From Vogesella indigofera (GTDB taxonomy: Bacteria; Pseudomonadota; Gammaproteobacteria; Burkholderiales; Chromobacteriaceae): a stretch of DNA of 64,000 nt. The DNA is taken from assembly GCF_003633895.1 (NCBI RefSeq), contig NZ_RBID01000011.1:496001-560000 (forward strand), read 5' to 3'. Shown here in pieces: positions 17,411-23,094 of this stretch. Numbering within the stretch: position 1 is the first letter of the stretch; the number at the start of each line of letters is the position of its first letter. The notes under the pieces were generated by a model, which made no database searches, had not been told where the DNA came from, and saw only the letters and a list, made by a program, of their open reading frames with translations. The position numbers were made by a program, and so were the translations under genes.

Positions 17411-17754
17411 GCTGCCTCCTTCTTCACTTGGACTTCGGCGACCAGACCCACCCACTCGCGGGCGGCCTTGGACAGGTTGGGATACAGCGCGCTGACCACC
17501 GAATCGTGGTCAAACGCGGCGCGGAGAAGCTGCTTGCCGACGAAGGCGTGGAACTCGGCCAGCAGCACTTCGCTGCCGGCGTCGTGCAGACTTTCCACGA
17601 AGCTGTCCGCCAGCTGGGCGCGGCGCTTCTCGTCTTCCAGCAGCAGGTCGGCCTCAGCCTCGATGGCGAGAATCAGGCACTCGTCGCGGTTCTGCGCGGC
17701 CAGGTACTGGCCAAGGCTGGCCACGACGGGACATGGGGTGGTTGCGGTATTCAT
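17407..17754 (-). CDS. hypothetical phage protein
   Basis: 115 residues from ATG 17754; the open frame upstream (to 17934) would overlap two other genes. Predicted all-helical and acidic: LGQYLAAQNRDECLILAIEAEADLLLEDE, then FHAFVGKQLLRAAFDHDS. No known domain. Translation-coupled by 4-bp overlaps to the exonuclease and to the 31-residue gene before it; possible accessory factor of the recombination module. Confidence 0.68.
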   Translation of the reverse strand: MNTATTPCPVVASLGQYLAAQNRDECLILAIEAEADLLLEDEKRRAQLADSFVESLHDAGSEVLLAEFHAFVGKQLLRAAFDHDSVVSALYPNLSKAAREWVGLVAEVQVKKEAA

Positions 17755-17849
17755 CACAGTTGCTCCATGGCTTGGGCGATGCCCATCACGACAAAGAAGG
17801 TGGCCAACGCCAGCAGGCCGCGCACAGCCGAAATTACGAAGGCCTTCAT
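17754..17849 (-). CDS. 31-residue membrane protein
   Basis: Read directly from the sequence: MKAFVISAVRGLLALATF then FVVMGIAQAMEQL and stop. One hydrophobic helix with a single basic residue near the start, so an inner-membrane single-span protein is likely. Starts with an ATGA overlap on the upstream gene and ends in a TGATG overlap with the next, which supports real coding. Function unknown. Confidence 0.6.
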   Translation of the reverse strand: MKAFVISAVRGLLALATFFVVMGIAQAMEQL

Positions 17850-18094
17850 CACGCACTCTCCTTGACTGCTTGGCCACCGCCCTTGACCAGGCGCAGGGCC
17901 GGCACCAGGCGAACCACGGGGCGGCGGCGATCACGTACCGCCACGAGGCCGGTGGCTTTCTCTACGGCCTCGATTGCATCCGGGCTGCTGGCGCAGGCGG
18001 GGTGCAGGATGATGCGGGCTACAGGCTGACGAGCCGGACAGCTACGCCCCTGATTGCAGTCGCCGGTGCACGGCGGGCACGATTTGAGTGACAT
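17849..18094 (-). CDS. small Cys-rich phage protein
   Basis: 81 residues from ATG 18094; frame is open upstream across the terminator at 18105-18135, so the internal ATG is taken (GGAGGC upstream). N-terminus MSLKSCPPCTGDCNQGRSCPA holds four Cys and may bind a metal. The rest is a basic Arg/Val-rich region (AVRDRRRPVVRLVPALRLVK). Not recognised. Confidence 0.6.
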   Translation of the reverse strand: MSLKSCPPCTGDCNQGRSCPARQPVARIILHPACASSPDAIEAVEKATGLVAVRDRRRPVVRLVPALRLVKGGGQAVKESA

Positions 18095-18104
18095 AGCTGC
18101 CTCC

Positions 18105-18135
18105 AGAAAAAAAGAAGCCCCGCACATGGCGGGGC
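18105..18135 (-). terminator. leftward terminator
   Basis: On the minus strand GCCCCGC, loop CATGT, GCGGGGC, then CTTCTTTTTTTC. A strong intrinsic terminator located inside the leftward early region, just before the 18094 gene; early-left transcription from the operator cluster at 19.6 kb would have to pass it, which suggests antitermination or a further promoter downstream. Confidence 0.8.
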
Positions 18136-18298
18136 AAGACACAACATCGAGGAGAAAGGTTGGCCGCTTACGGCGGCCAGTCGTGCAAGCCGTTGGTTCA
18201 GGCCGCTCTCGCCTGTTTGGTGCTGGTAGTTGGTCACCACTCCCATAAAGCGTGGGTGCGGTCTCATTCAGTACCATTGCGGGTGAATGCAGCGGTGC

Positions 18299-18571
18299 TC
18301 AGGCGCTGCTGGTGACCAACACAGAATCCGGCCAGTCGCGACACTGGCAGTGGCAGAACTGCTCTTCTCGATAACGGCGCATCCGCGCTAACTGTGGTTC
18401 TGCCCGGAACCTCAAGCCTTTCGGCCTCATTGTGGGCGCTTGTTCCCGCCCTTCCCGCGTGTTCCAGTGCCGTTCTTCTGGCACAGCTTCCACGCCTCGG
18501 ATTCTGTGTTGGTGCCGGTCTTTCCCGGCTGCCAGACGAACTGTGCCTTTACGTGGAACTTTCTTCGCCAT
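18299..18571 (-). CDS. possible small basic protein, doubtful
   Basis: 90-codon frame starting MAKKVPRKGTVRLAAGKDRH and ending CHCQCRDWPDSVLVTSSA. It is very rich in Arg and has a Cys/His group near the end, so a small zinc-binding DNA-associated protein is possible. Ribosome site weak (GGGG). A second minus-strand frame is also open for about 58 codons over the same DNA, so the coding frame is uncertain, and a frameshifted remnant cannot be excluded. The DNA between 18136 and 18298 holds nothing else that I can support. Confidence 0.3.
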   Translation of the reverse strand: MAKKVPRKGTVRLAAGKDRHQHRIRGVEAVPEERHWNTREGREQAPTMRPKGLRFRAEPQLARMRRYREEQFCHCQCRDWPDSVLVTSSA

Positions 18572-18663
18572 TCCCCACGGCCTGCGCTCAGGCTGGTATT
18601 TCCATAAATGCTCTTGTGCTAGGCTGTCGATTCCAATGTCAAACCCAACTTAAGGAGCATGCT

Positions 18664-18861
18664 ATGGAAAAGTACAACGCCGATGCGATGGCGCTTAATT
18701 TTGCAATACGAATCAGCGAGTCTGATCCCCAGTTTTTTTGTGCCAATGGAAACGGCGCTTACAAAGCGGAAATGATGGCTGATTTCATAAAAACGCTGTC
18801 ATCCAGACTGCAGAGTGATGTTGAGAGCGGGATTGATATGGGTGACATCAAGCCTCGTTAA
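18664..18861 (+). CDS. 65-residue hypothetical protein
   Basis: Starts at ATG 18664 after a strong AAGGAG ribosome site (18652-18657). MEKYNADAMALNFAIRISES, then NGAYKAEMMADFIKTLSSRL: a small acidic helical protein without known domain. It is rightward while neighbours read leftward, with lower GC than the surroundings; its end overlaps the next minus-strand gene by 14 bp (convergent). The larger frame starting at 18394 has no ribosome site and is not used. Confidence 0.65.
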   Translation: MEKYNADAMALNFAIRISESDPQFFCANGNGAYKAEMMADFIKTLSSRLQSDVESGIDMGDIKPR

Positions 18862-19003
18862 TAAGCCTCGCAGCTTCTATCAGGTCTTTCGCCGTGTCCT
18901 GCACTGATCTACCAGTGTCACGTTGATTGGCCACAAGCTGGCACAGCGCATTTAGGATCATGTCTTTCTGCGCTGTGTTCAGCTTCTTCTGCTGTGCTTC
19001 CAT
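18848..19003 (-). CDS. 51-residue hypothetical phage protein
   Basis: Read directly: MEAQQKKLNTAQKDMILNAL, then CQLVANQRDTGRSVQDTAKD and LIEAARLINEA. Two amphipathic helices, no membrane segment. AAAGGAAC ribosome site about 8 bp upstream of ATG 19003. Convergent overlap of 14 bp with the preceding gene. Probably the first gene of the early-left transcript; a small modulator is possible but not shown. Confidence 0.6.
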   Translation of the reverse strand: MEAQQKKLNTAQKDMILNALCQLVANQRDTGRSVQDTAKDLIEAARLINEA

Positions 19004-19032
19004 ACGTCAGTTCCTTTCCTCTTGAAACATGG

Positions 19033-19092
19033 AAGGACACTACCCACTCAGCGACGGCAGGATCGATGGGGTTAAATGCAGGCAGTGTCCTT
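19033..19092. repeat. inverted repeat in the early-left leader
   Basis: AAGGACACTACC at 19033-19044 and its inverse (AAGGACACTGCC on the other strand) at 19081-19092: 12-bp arms, one mismatch, 36-bp loop. In leftward RNA it would form a hairpin 30 bases before the 19003 start codon. Confidence 0.5.
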
Positions 19093-19559
19093 GCATGTGC
19101 GGCCTCGTGAGAAGCCGCGTGCCGGGTACAGCGTCCGGCGCCGGTTATGCGATGCTCTTCCGGCTGATTGCGATTCGATGTCTTCGTGTTAAAGGCTGCT
19201 GATGCGTTACTCGGGCGCCAACCGATCAGTACCCCATGCGCCGCAGCGCTTTCCTTGGCTGGGTAACTCGCCTTTCGCCAACTCCGCTTGTTCGCTTCCT
19301 TTGCTCGGTTGCCTGGCCGCGGTGCGCCAGTTGTTACCCATCAACATCCCCACCCTTCCCCTACGTCTTGGCTCCCCGAGCCCTCCCGCTTGCCGCCCTC
19401 CGCTTCATCGCGCAGCACCGCTGGCCGTATCCGGGTGGTGTGTTGATGGTTGCCGCTCAATCGCAGTCTGCGTGCCTGCAGCGCTGCGCCGGTGAGTGGC
19501 TTCCGTATTCGTGTGTTGTTTAAGATCGGTGCACGGTGTTGCTGTGCTGTTGAGTGAAG
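19093..19559. other. leader region without a supported gene
   Basis: About 470 bp between the operator cluster and the first early-left gene. Two rightward frames of 95-97 codons (from 19202 and 19236) overlap each other, lack ribosome sites and have Pro/Ser-rich products; neither is convincing. A long untranslated leader (with possible antitermination site) is the simplest reading. Confidence 0.45.
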
Positions 19560-19635
19560 ATTAGCAACGAGCGAACATTTATGCAATAGCTCATTGCTAA
19601 CTTTTGTTGCTAATCCATGCGAAACCATTGCTAAT
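19560..19635. promoter_or_regulatory. OL-like repressor operator cluster
   Basis: Two copies of the 6-5-6 pseudo-palindrome that also lies beside the repressor gene: ATTAGC-aacga-GCGAAC (19560-19576) and AATAGC-tcatt-GCTAAC (19585-19601). Two more half sites TTGCTAAT follow at 19607 and 19628. The cluster lies upstream of the leftward early operon, 2.7 kb from the repressor, like lambda OL. A weak leftward promoter (TTAGCA...TATTGC, 19-bp spacing) overlaps it. Confidence 0.72.
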
Positions 19636-19673
19636 CAAGCCTCCCGATATGTAGAAGAAATGCAACAGGCAAC

Positions 19674-19695
19674 AAAAAACCCGCCGAAGCGGGTT
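19674..19695 (-). terminator. terminator of the membrane-protein gene
   Basis: Minus strand: AACCCGC, loop TTCG, GCGGGTT, then TTTTGTTG. Follows the stop of the 19714 gene by 18 bp. Confidence 0.85.
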
Positions 19696-19713
19696 GGTCT
19701 GGCTAGCTGTTAA

Positions 19714-20310
19714 TCACCTTCTGACTGCAAATGCGATGATGAGGGCACCAAGTATTACGGCCAAGCTCACAGGAAGAGCGATGATCAGCTTGATAGCAAG
19801 CACAATTGCTGCAATCACAACGGCAAGAATCACCAGCTCATACGCCTTGATGGCTCCAATGATTCCGAAGAAGGCCGGCACCCACCATTTTTCAGGGTTC
19901 TCATCAAGCATGTACCCAGCAATAGCAAAGGCCGCAATGGCTATCGCATACCTCATGTACCAGCGTCCCCAGAACTCTTCGCTTTTTCGCGATGACTCCT
20001 GCTCTTCGAGTTGCTCTTTCTGCTTCCATTCATCGGAAGGAACCAGAGTAGAAGATGTTCGCCAGTACCTGATCGTTGCTAGCAGCCCAATGCAGGTGTA
20101 AGCGAGCATGAAGTAAAAAAGAGGAGTTCCGCCCCCGCCAGACATCCATGCTCCCGGCAAAAATATGGCAACTGGGAGGGTCATCGCGACAGCGAGTAGT
20201 GATTTCAATAAGCGCTGGCGACGAGTGAATACCCTTACCTCCAAATAAGAACCATCTGGAGCCTCGCTTGGCCCTGACCTTTTGCCAAAGACAAAGTCAA
20301 TAACGCCCAT
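19714..20310 (-). CDS. multi-span membrane protein in the immunity region
   Basis: 198 residues. Helices: about 38-60 (SLLAVAMTLPVAIFLPGAW), 62-85 (PLFYFMLAYTCIGLLATI), 118-135 (YAIAIAAFAIAGYML), 145-170 and 172-195 (AVVIAAIVLAIKLIIAL, LAVILGALIIAF). A charged cytoplasmic loop (WKQKEQLEEQESSRKSEEFW) lies between. No known family. It has its own terminator and lower GC, and sits between OL and the repressor where lambdoid phages carry exclusion genes (rex, sie). A superinfection-exclusion role is an inference only. Confidence 0.78.
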   Translation of the reverse strand: MGVIDFVFGKRSGPSEAPDGSYLEVRVFTRRQRLLKSLLAVAMTLPVAIFLPGAWMSGGGGTPLFYFMLAYTCIGLLATIRYWRTSSTLVPSDEWKQKEQLEEQESSRKSEEFWGRWYMRYAIAIAAFAIAGYMLDENPEKWWVPAFFGIIGAIKAYELVILAVVIAAIVLAIKLIIALPVSLAVILGALIIAFAVRR

Positions 20311-20461
20311 CTCTACCCTCCCCGATCAATAACCCCCACCCACCGGCGACCGCACGATGCCGCAGCGCCTGCAGACAGTCATCTCGCACTTTGACATTGG
20401 AATTATATTACCATGTCACTAGTTGATGCTTTCCTACACTCACAACCGACCTGGAGAATTT

Positions 20462-20704
20462 ATGCGCACACTTCTGATCGTGCTGGCACTGGCCGCAGCG
20501 CCGGCGCTCGCCGACACCTTCGTCCGCGGGCACACCCGCTCTGATGGCACGTATGTTCAGCCACACTACCGCTCGAACAATGACGGCAACTTCAACAACA
20601 ACTGGTCAACGCAGGGCAACACCAATCCGCACACTGGCGAGCGCGGCACCCGCACTCAACCCAACAATGGCTACGGTAACCAGTACAACAGCCCGTACAA
20701 CTAA
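20462..20704 (+). CDS. small secreted Asn-rich protein
   Basis: 80 residues from ATG 20462 (GGAG seven bases upstream; the frame is open from 20423). Signal peptide MRTLLIVLALAAAPALA-DT. The mature 60 residues are rich in Asn, Gly and Thr: FVRGHTRSDGTYVQPHYRSN, NNNWSTQGNTNPHTGERGTR. The 'VxGHxRxDGTYVxPHyRs' motif is found in small periplasmic proteins of Proteobacteria, of unknown function. Orphan rightward gene with its own hairpin; probable lysogenic-conversion gene. Confidence 0.78.
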   Translation: MRTLLIVLALAAAPALADTFVRGHTRSDGTYVQPHYRSNNDGNFNNNWSTQGNTNPHTGERGTRTQPNNGYGNQYNSPYN

Positions 20705-20725
20705 GCGATTCTGTCCGGCAATGGA

Positions 20726-20747
20726 AAACCCGCCTCGCGGCGGGTTT
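20726..20747 (+). terminator. hairpin after the secreted-protein gene
   Basis: AAACCCGCC, loop TCGC, GGCGGGTTT then a; perfect 9-bp stem with a short T-run, between convergent genes, so it can serve both. Confidence 0.7.
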
Positions 20748-20770
20748 AGTGGTGGCACTTCACGGCGAAA

Positions 20771-21082
20771 TCAGACTTCGGCCAAGCGCTCCACTGTGTC
20801 TGGGAATTTTTCCACCAAGCGGATCAATGCCGCGGCTTGGGAGTTCGGCTTTGCCCGGCCCTGTTCCCAGTTCTCAAGGGTGCGTTCATTGGTGCGCAGC
20901 ACGCGAGCAAAAAGTGTCCGGGACATATTCAACCGTTCGCGCAGCTTAGCCACCTCCTGCGCCGTCACTTGCGGTGCCGGCTGTCGCTTGACGGTGTGGC
21001 TACGCAGCGTCAACTTGCCTTCACGCTCAGCCGCCAAGGCATCAAAACCCTCTGTCAGTTCGGCAAAGATATTGCGTTTCAT
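20771..21082 (-). CDS. HigA/NadS-like antitoxin with helix-turn-helix
   Basis: 103 residues. C-terminal Cro/C1-type HTH: VAKLRERLNMSRTLFARVLR followed by TNERTLENWEQGRAKPN, ending in a short helix (AALIRLVEKF). The N-terminal 40 residues (FAELTEGFDALAAEREGKLT) are the toxin-binding part in this family. Start codon overlaps the toxin stop by 4 bp. Toxin gene first, antitoxin second is the HigBA order; the antitoxin usually represses the pair. Confidence 0.87.
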   Translation of the reverse strand: MKRNIFAELTEGFDALAAEREGKLTLRSHTVKRQPAPQVTAQEVAKLRERLNMSRTLFARVLRTNERTLENWEQGRAKPNSQAAALIRLVEKFPDTVERLAEV

Positions 21083-21423
21083 TTTTTGCTCCTCAGTTGC
21101 AGTTCGCGCTCTAGCATGGCCTTCAGCTCCTTGCGCTCGTCGCTGGTCAGGTCGGCGGCTTCGTCTTTATCGTACAGGGTAAAAAGCCAGAACTGATCCC
21201 CGCCCAGCCACCAGTAGTAGATCACACGCAAGCCACCGCGCGTGCCCTTGCCGCGATGAGCATCAGCGAAGCGCAGCTTACGCAAACCGCCGGTTCCCTG
21301 GATGACGTCACCTTTTTGTGGTCGCTGTAGCAACTGCTTCTGCAGTTCTCGAAACGCCTCGTCATCAAGGTACTCGGAGCGGTAACGGGCAAATGGCGGC
21401 AGTTCGACAAAGGTTGCATTCAT
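21079..21423 (-). CDS. RelE/HigB-family toxin
   Basis: 114 residues. Typical HigB-2/RelE-like lines: FRELQKQLLQRPQKGDVIQG, GGLRKLRFADAHRGKGTRGG, LRVIYYWWLGGDQFWLFTLYDKDEAADLT. The Arg/Lys residues of the mRNA-interferase site (KLRF, RGKGTRGG) are present. Family members cut mRNA at the ribosome. Forms a pair with the antitoxin gene (4-bp overlap). Inside the immunity region, so it is expressed in the lysogen and may stabilise the prophage or block other phages. Confidence 0.88.
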   Translation of the reverse strand: MNATFVELPPFARYRSEYLDDEAFRELQKQLLQRPQKGDVIQGTGGLRKLRFADAHRGKGTRGGLRVIYYWWLGGDQFWLFTLYDKDEAADLTSDERKELKAMLERELQLRSKK

Positions 21424-21545
21424 GGGGTAATTGTACGCAAGTTACGTATGTACTGCAATGCGACATATGGCTGAGTCGAATAAGCCAGTGCTGACTTAAT
21501 TTCCCGGAAGCACATACCCGCCACGTCACACCTTCTTGCCGATGA

Positions 21546-22283
21546 TCACAAATTAAAACTGACCGACACCACCAGCCCCACCACATGCAGCGAGTCGGGG
21601 TCATCCGGCAACACGGTCAGATCCTTGTAGACGTCCTGGTTGTCCGATCGCACCAGCACCGAACCGTCCATCTGCGCGAATAGCCGCTTCACGTAGCACT
21701 GCGTGCCGCGGCAGATCACGTGCACCTTGCCGTTGGCGATCTCTGACGTGCGATGCACGATCAGGCTGGCGCCGTCCGGGATGGTCGGTTCCATGCTGTC
21801 GCCGGCGGCCACGATCGAGAACAGGTTGTCCGGCTTGAAGCCGTTCTTCAGCGCCCAGCCGCTGCGGCAGTAGTTCGGCGTGCCCTCGGTGTCGATCTCG
21901 AATACGGGCTCGCCACTGCCGGCCGAGGCCTTCACGCGGTAGCGCGGAATGGCGAAGACTTCATGCTGGATGTCCTCGTCGGACTCCACGACCACGACGG
22001 GGCGCTGCGGGGTGGTGATGGCTGGGCCGAGTGCAGCGCGCAGCGCTTCATCACCATCATGCAAAGAATCCATCCAGCCAACAGGCTTTCCACACCCGCT
22101 CTCAAGCTTTCGCGCCAAGTCGGATCCGACATCGCGTGGCTTGCCCGTCCGCGATGGCGCCCTGGTGAGGATCTGGCTGATGTAGGAAGGAGCAGTGCTC
22201 GCTGCTTTTGCGACAGCGGCACTGGTTTTCATCTCTGCAACAAGCTTCTGCAGATTAAGCAGGCGGATTTCTTCAACTCTCAT
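21546..22283 (-). CDS. S24 (CI/LexA-like) prophage repressor
   Basis: 245 residues from ATG 22283. N-terminal HTH about 8-65 (LQKLVAEMKTSAAVAKAAS, PSYISQILTR). The C-terminal S24 peptidase half contains the Ala121-Gly122 cleavage pair (KASAGSGEP), Ser163 in AAGDSMEPTIPDG and Lys199 in YVKRLF. RecA-stimulated self-cleavage and SOS induction are expected. It lies divergent from a Cro-like gene with operators between. The frame is open to 22325 but ATG 22283 fits the promoter (see the operator entry). No ribosome site is visible. Confidence 0.93.
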   Translation of the reverse strand: MRVEEIRLLNLQKLVAEMKTSAAVAKAASTAPSYISQILTRAPSRTGKPRDVGSDLARKLESGCGKPVGWMDSLHDGDEALRAALGPAITTPQRPVVVVESDEDIQHEVFAIPRYRVKASAGSGEPVFEIDTEGTPNYCRSGWALKNGFKPDNLFSIVAAGDSMEPTIPDGASLIVHRTSEIANGKVHVICRGTQCYVKRLFAQMDGSVLVRSDNQDVYKDLTVLPDDPDSLHVVGLVVSVSFNL

Positions 22284-22289
22284 GGCGGT

Positions 22290-22361
22290 TTTATAGCAAC
22301 TAGCTAATCTCATGACGATAAGCACGTTGCGATTGCTTTATGATTCGCACGTTGCTAATAT
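22290..22361. promoter_or_regulatory. OR-like operators with divergent PR and PRM promoters
   Basis: Three 17-bp operators: TATAGC-aacta-GCTAAT (22292-22308), ATAAGC-acgtt-GCGATT (22318-22334), ATTCGC-acgtt-GCTAAT (22343-22359). Rightward promoter TTGCTT (22333-22338), 17 bp, TAATAT (22356-22361) is covered by two of them. Leftward promoter TCGTCA (22313-22318), 17 bp, TATAAA (22290-22295) would start at about 22283, the repressor ATG itself. Confidence 0.75.
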
Positions 22362-22388
22362 TTGCTCATTCCAGACAAGGAGATGAGC

Positions 22389-22628
22389 ATGAATCTAATG
22401 GGCCTAACATCGAGCGAGCGTCGTGAGCTTGCAGATAAGGCAGGTACAGACGCGGTATACCTCTGGCAGTGCGGCACAGGCCGTCGTCGCCCGAGCCCTG
22501 CGCTTTCAAAGAAGCTTGTCGCTATTGATAACCGACTGACCCTGGCCGAACTTCGTCCAGATATTTGGGGTACTGGCACTAGCTTACCCACCACAAACGA
22601 TGATGTCTGCATGAAGAGGGCGAGCTAA
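22389..22628 (+). CDS. Cro/YdaS-like helix-turn-helix regulator
   Basis: 79 residues from ATG 22389, six bases after AAGGAG (22377-22382); ATG 22383 is too close to it. MNLMGLTSSERRELADKAGT, DAVYLWQCGTGRRRPSPALS match YdaS/Cro-like proteins: short HTH with '(Y)lwqiatGrRrPspelak'. First gene of the rightward early operon, divergent from the repressor. Expected to compete for the same operators and favour lysis. Confidence 0.87.
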   Translation: MNLMGLTSSERRELADKAGTDAVYLWQCGTGRRRPSPALSKKLVAIDNRLTLAELRPDIWGTGTSLPTTNDDVCMKRAS

Positions 22629-22630
22629 TC

Positions 22631-23092
22631 ATGAGCCCAAACCCCTATAGCCACATCACCGCATCAGCCCAAGCCATCGCCAAGGGCTACCACAACGGTA
22701 TCGCCGGCCTGGCGCTGGCGATGCACAAGAACCCGACGATCTTCGCCAACAAGCTGAATCCGAACTGCGACACCAACCAGCTGACGCTGGAAGAGGCCGC
22801 CGAGATCACCGACCGCACGCAGAACCCAGCCATTGCCGACGCACTGGCGGCGCTGGTGGGCCGCGTGACCGTCGCCCTGCCCTGTGGCCAACCTTCTCTG
22901 CGCGAGCTGTCCCGCGACTTCTGCCACCTGGCCAAGGAGTGCGGCGACGTCGGCCAGCAGATCAACGAGTCCGAGCATCCGGAAAGCGAATGGGGCGAGC
23001 AGCTGAGCCCGGCCGAGCGCAAGCGGATCGCCAAGGAGCTGCGCGACCTGCTGTCGGTGACTGCCGGGCTGTTGCAGCAGGTGGAGGGGTGA
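22631..23092 (+). CDS. phage regulatory protein CII (CP76 family)
   Basis: 153 residues. KGYHNGIAGLALAMHKNPTI, FANKLNPNCDTNQLTLEEAA, EITDRTQNPAIADALAALVG are the hallmark of the CP76/CII-like phage family (PF06892). The C-terminal half is helical and acidic. In the CII position (after Cro, 2 bp gap), it likely activates repressor or integrase promoters. Direct evidence for that is not in the sequence. Confidence 0.85.
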   Translation: MSPNPYSHITASAQAIAKGYHNGIAGLALAMHKNPTIFANKLNPNCDTNQLTLEEAAEITDRTQNPAIADALAALVGRVTVALPCGQPSLRELSRDFCHLAKECGDVGQQINESEHPESEWGEQLSPAERKRIAKELRDLLSVTAGLLQQVEG

Positions 23093-23094
23093 GC

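Noticed and set aside
19202-19523. Two overlapping + frames of 95-97 codons resembling Pro-rich Ash-like phage proteins
   Set aside because: No ribosome site, mutually overlapping, odd composition; too weak to call, though an Ash-like gene cannot be excluded.
19341-19628. 95-codon minus frame over the OL-like operators
   Set aside because: Would start inside the operator cluster and has no domain; the operator reading explains the DNA better.
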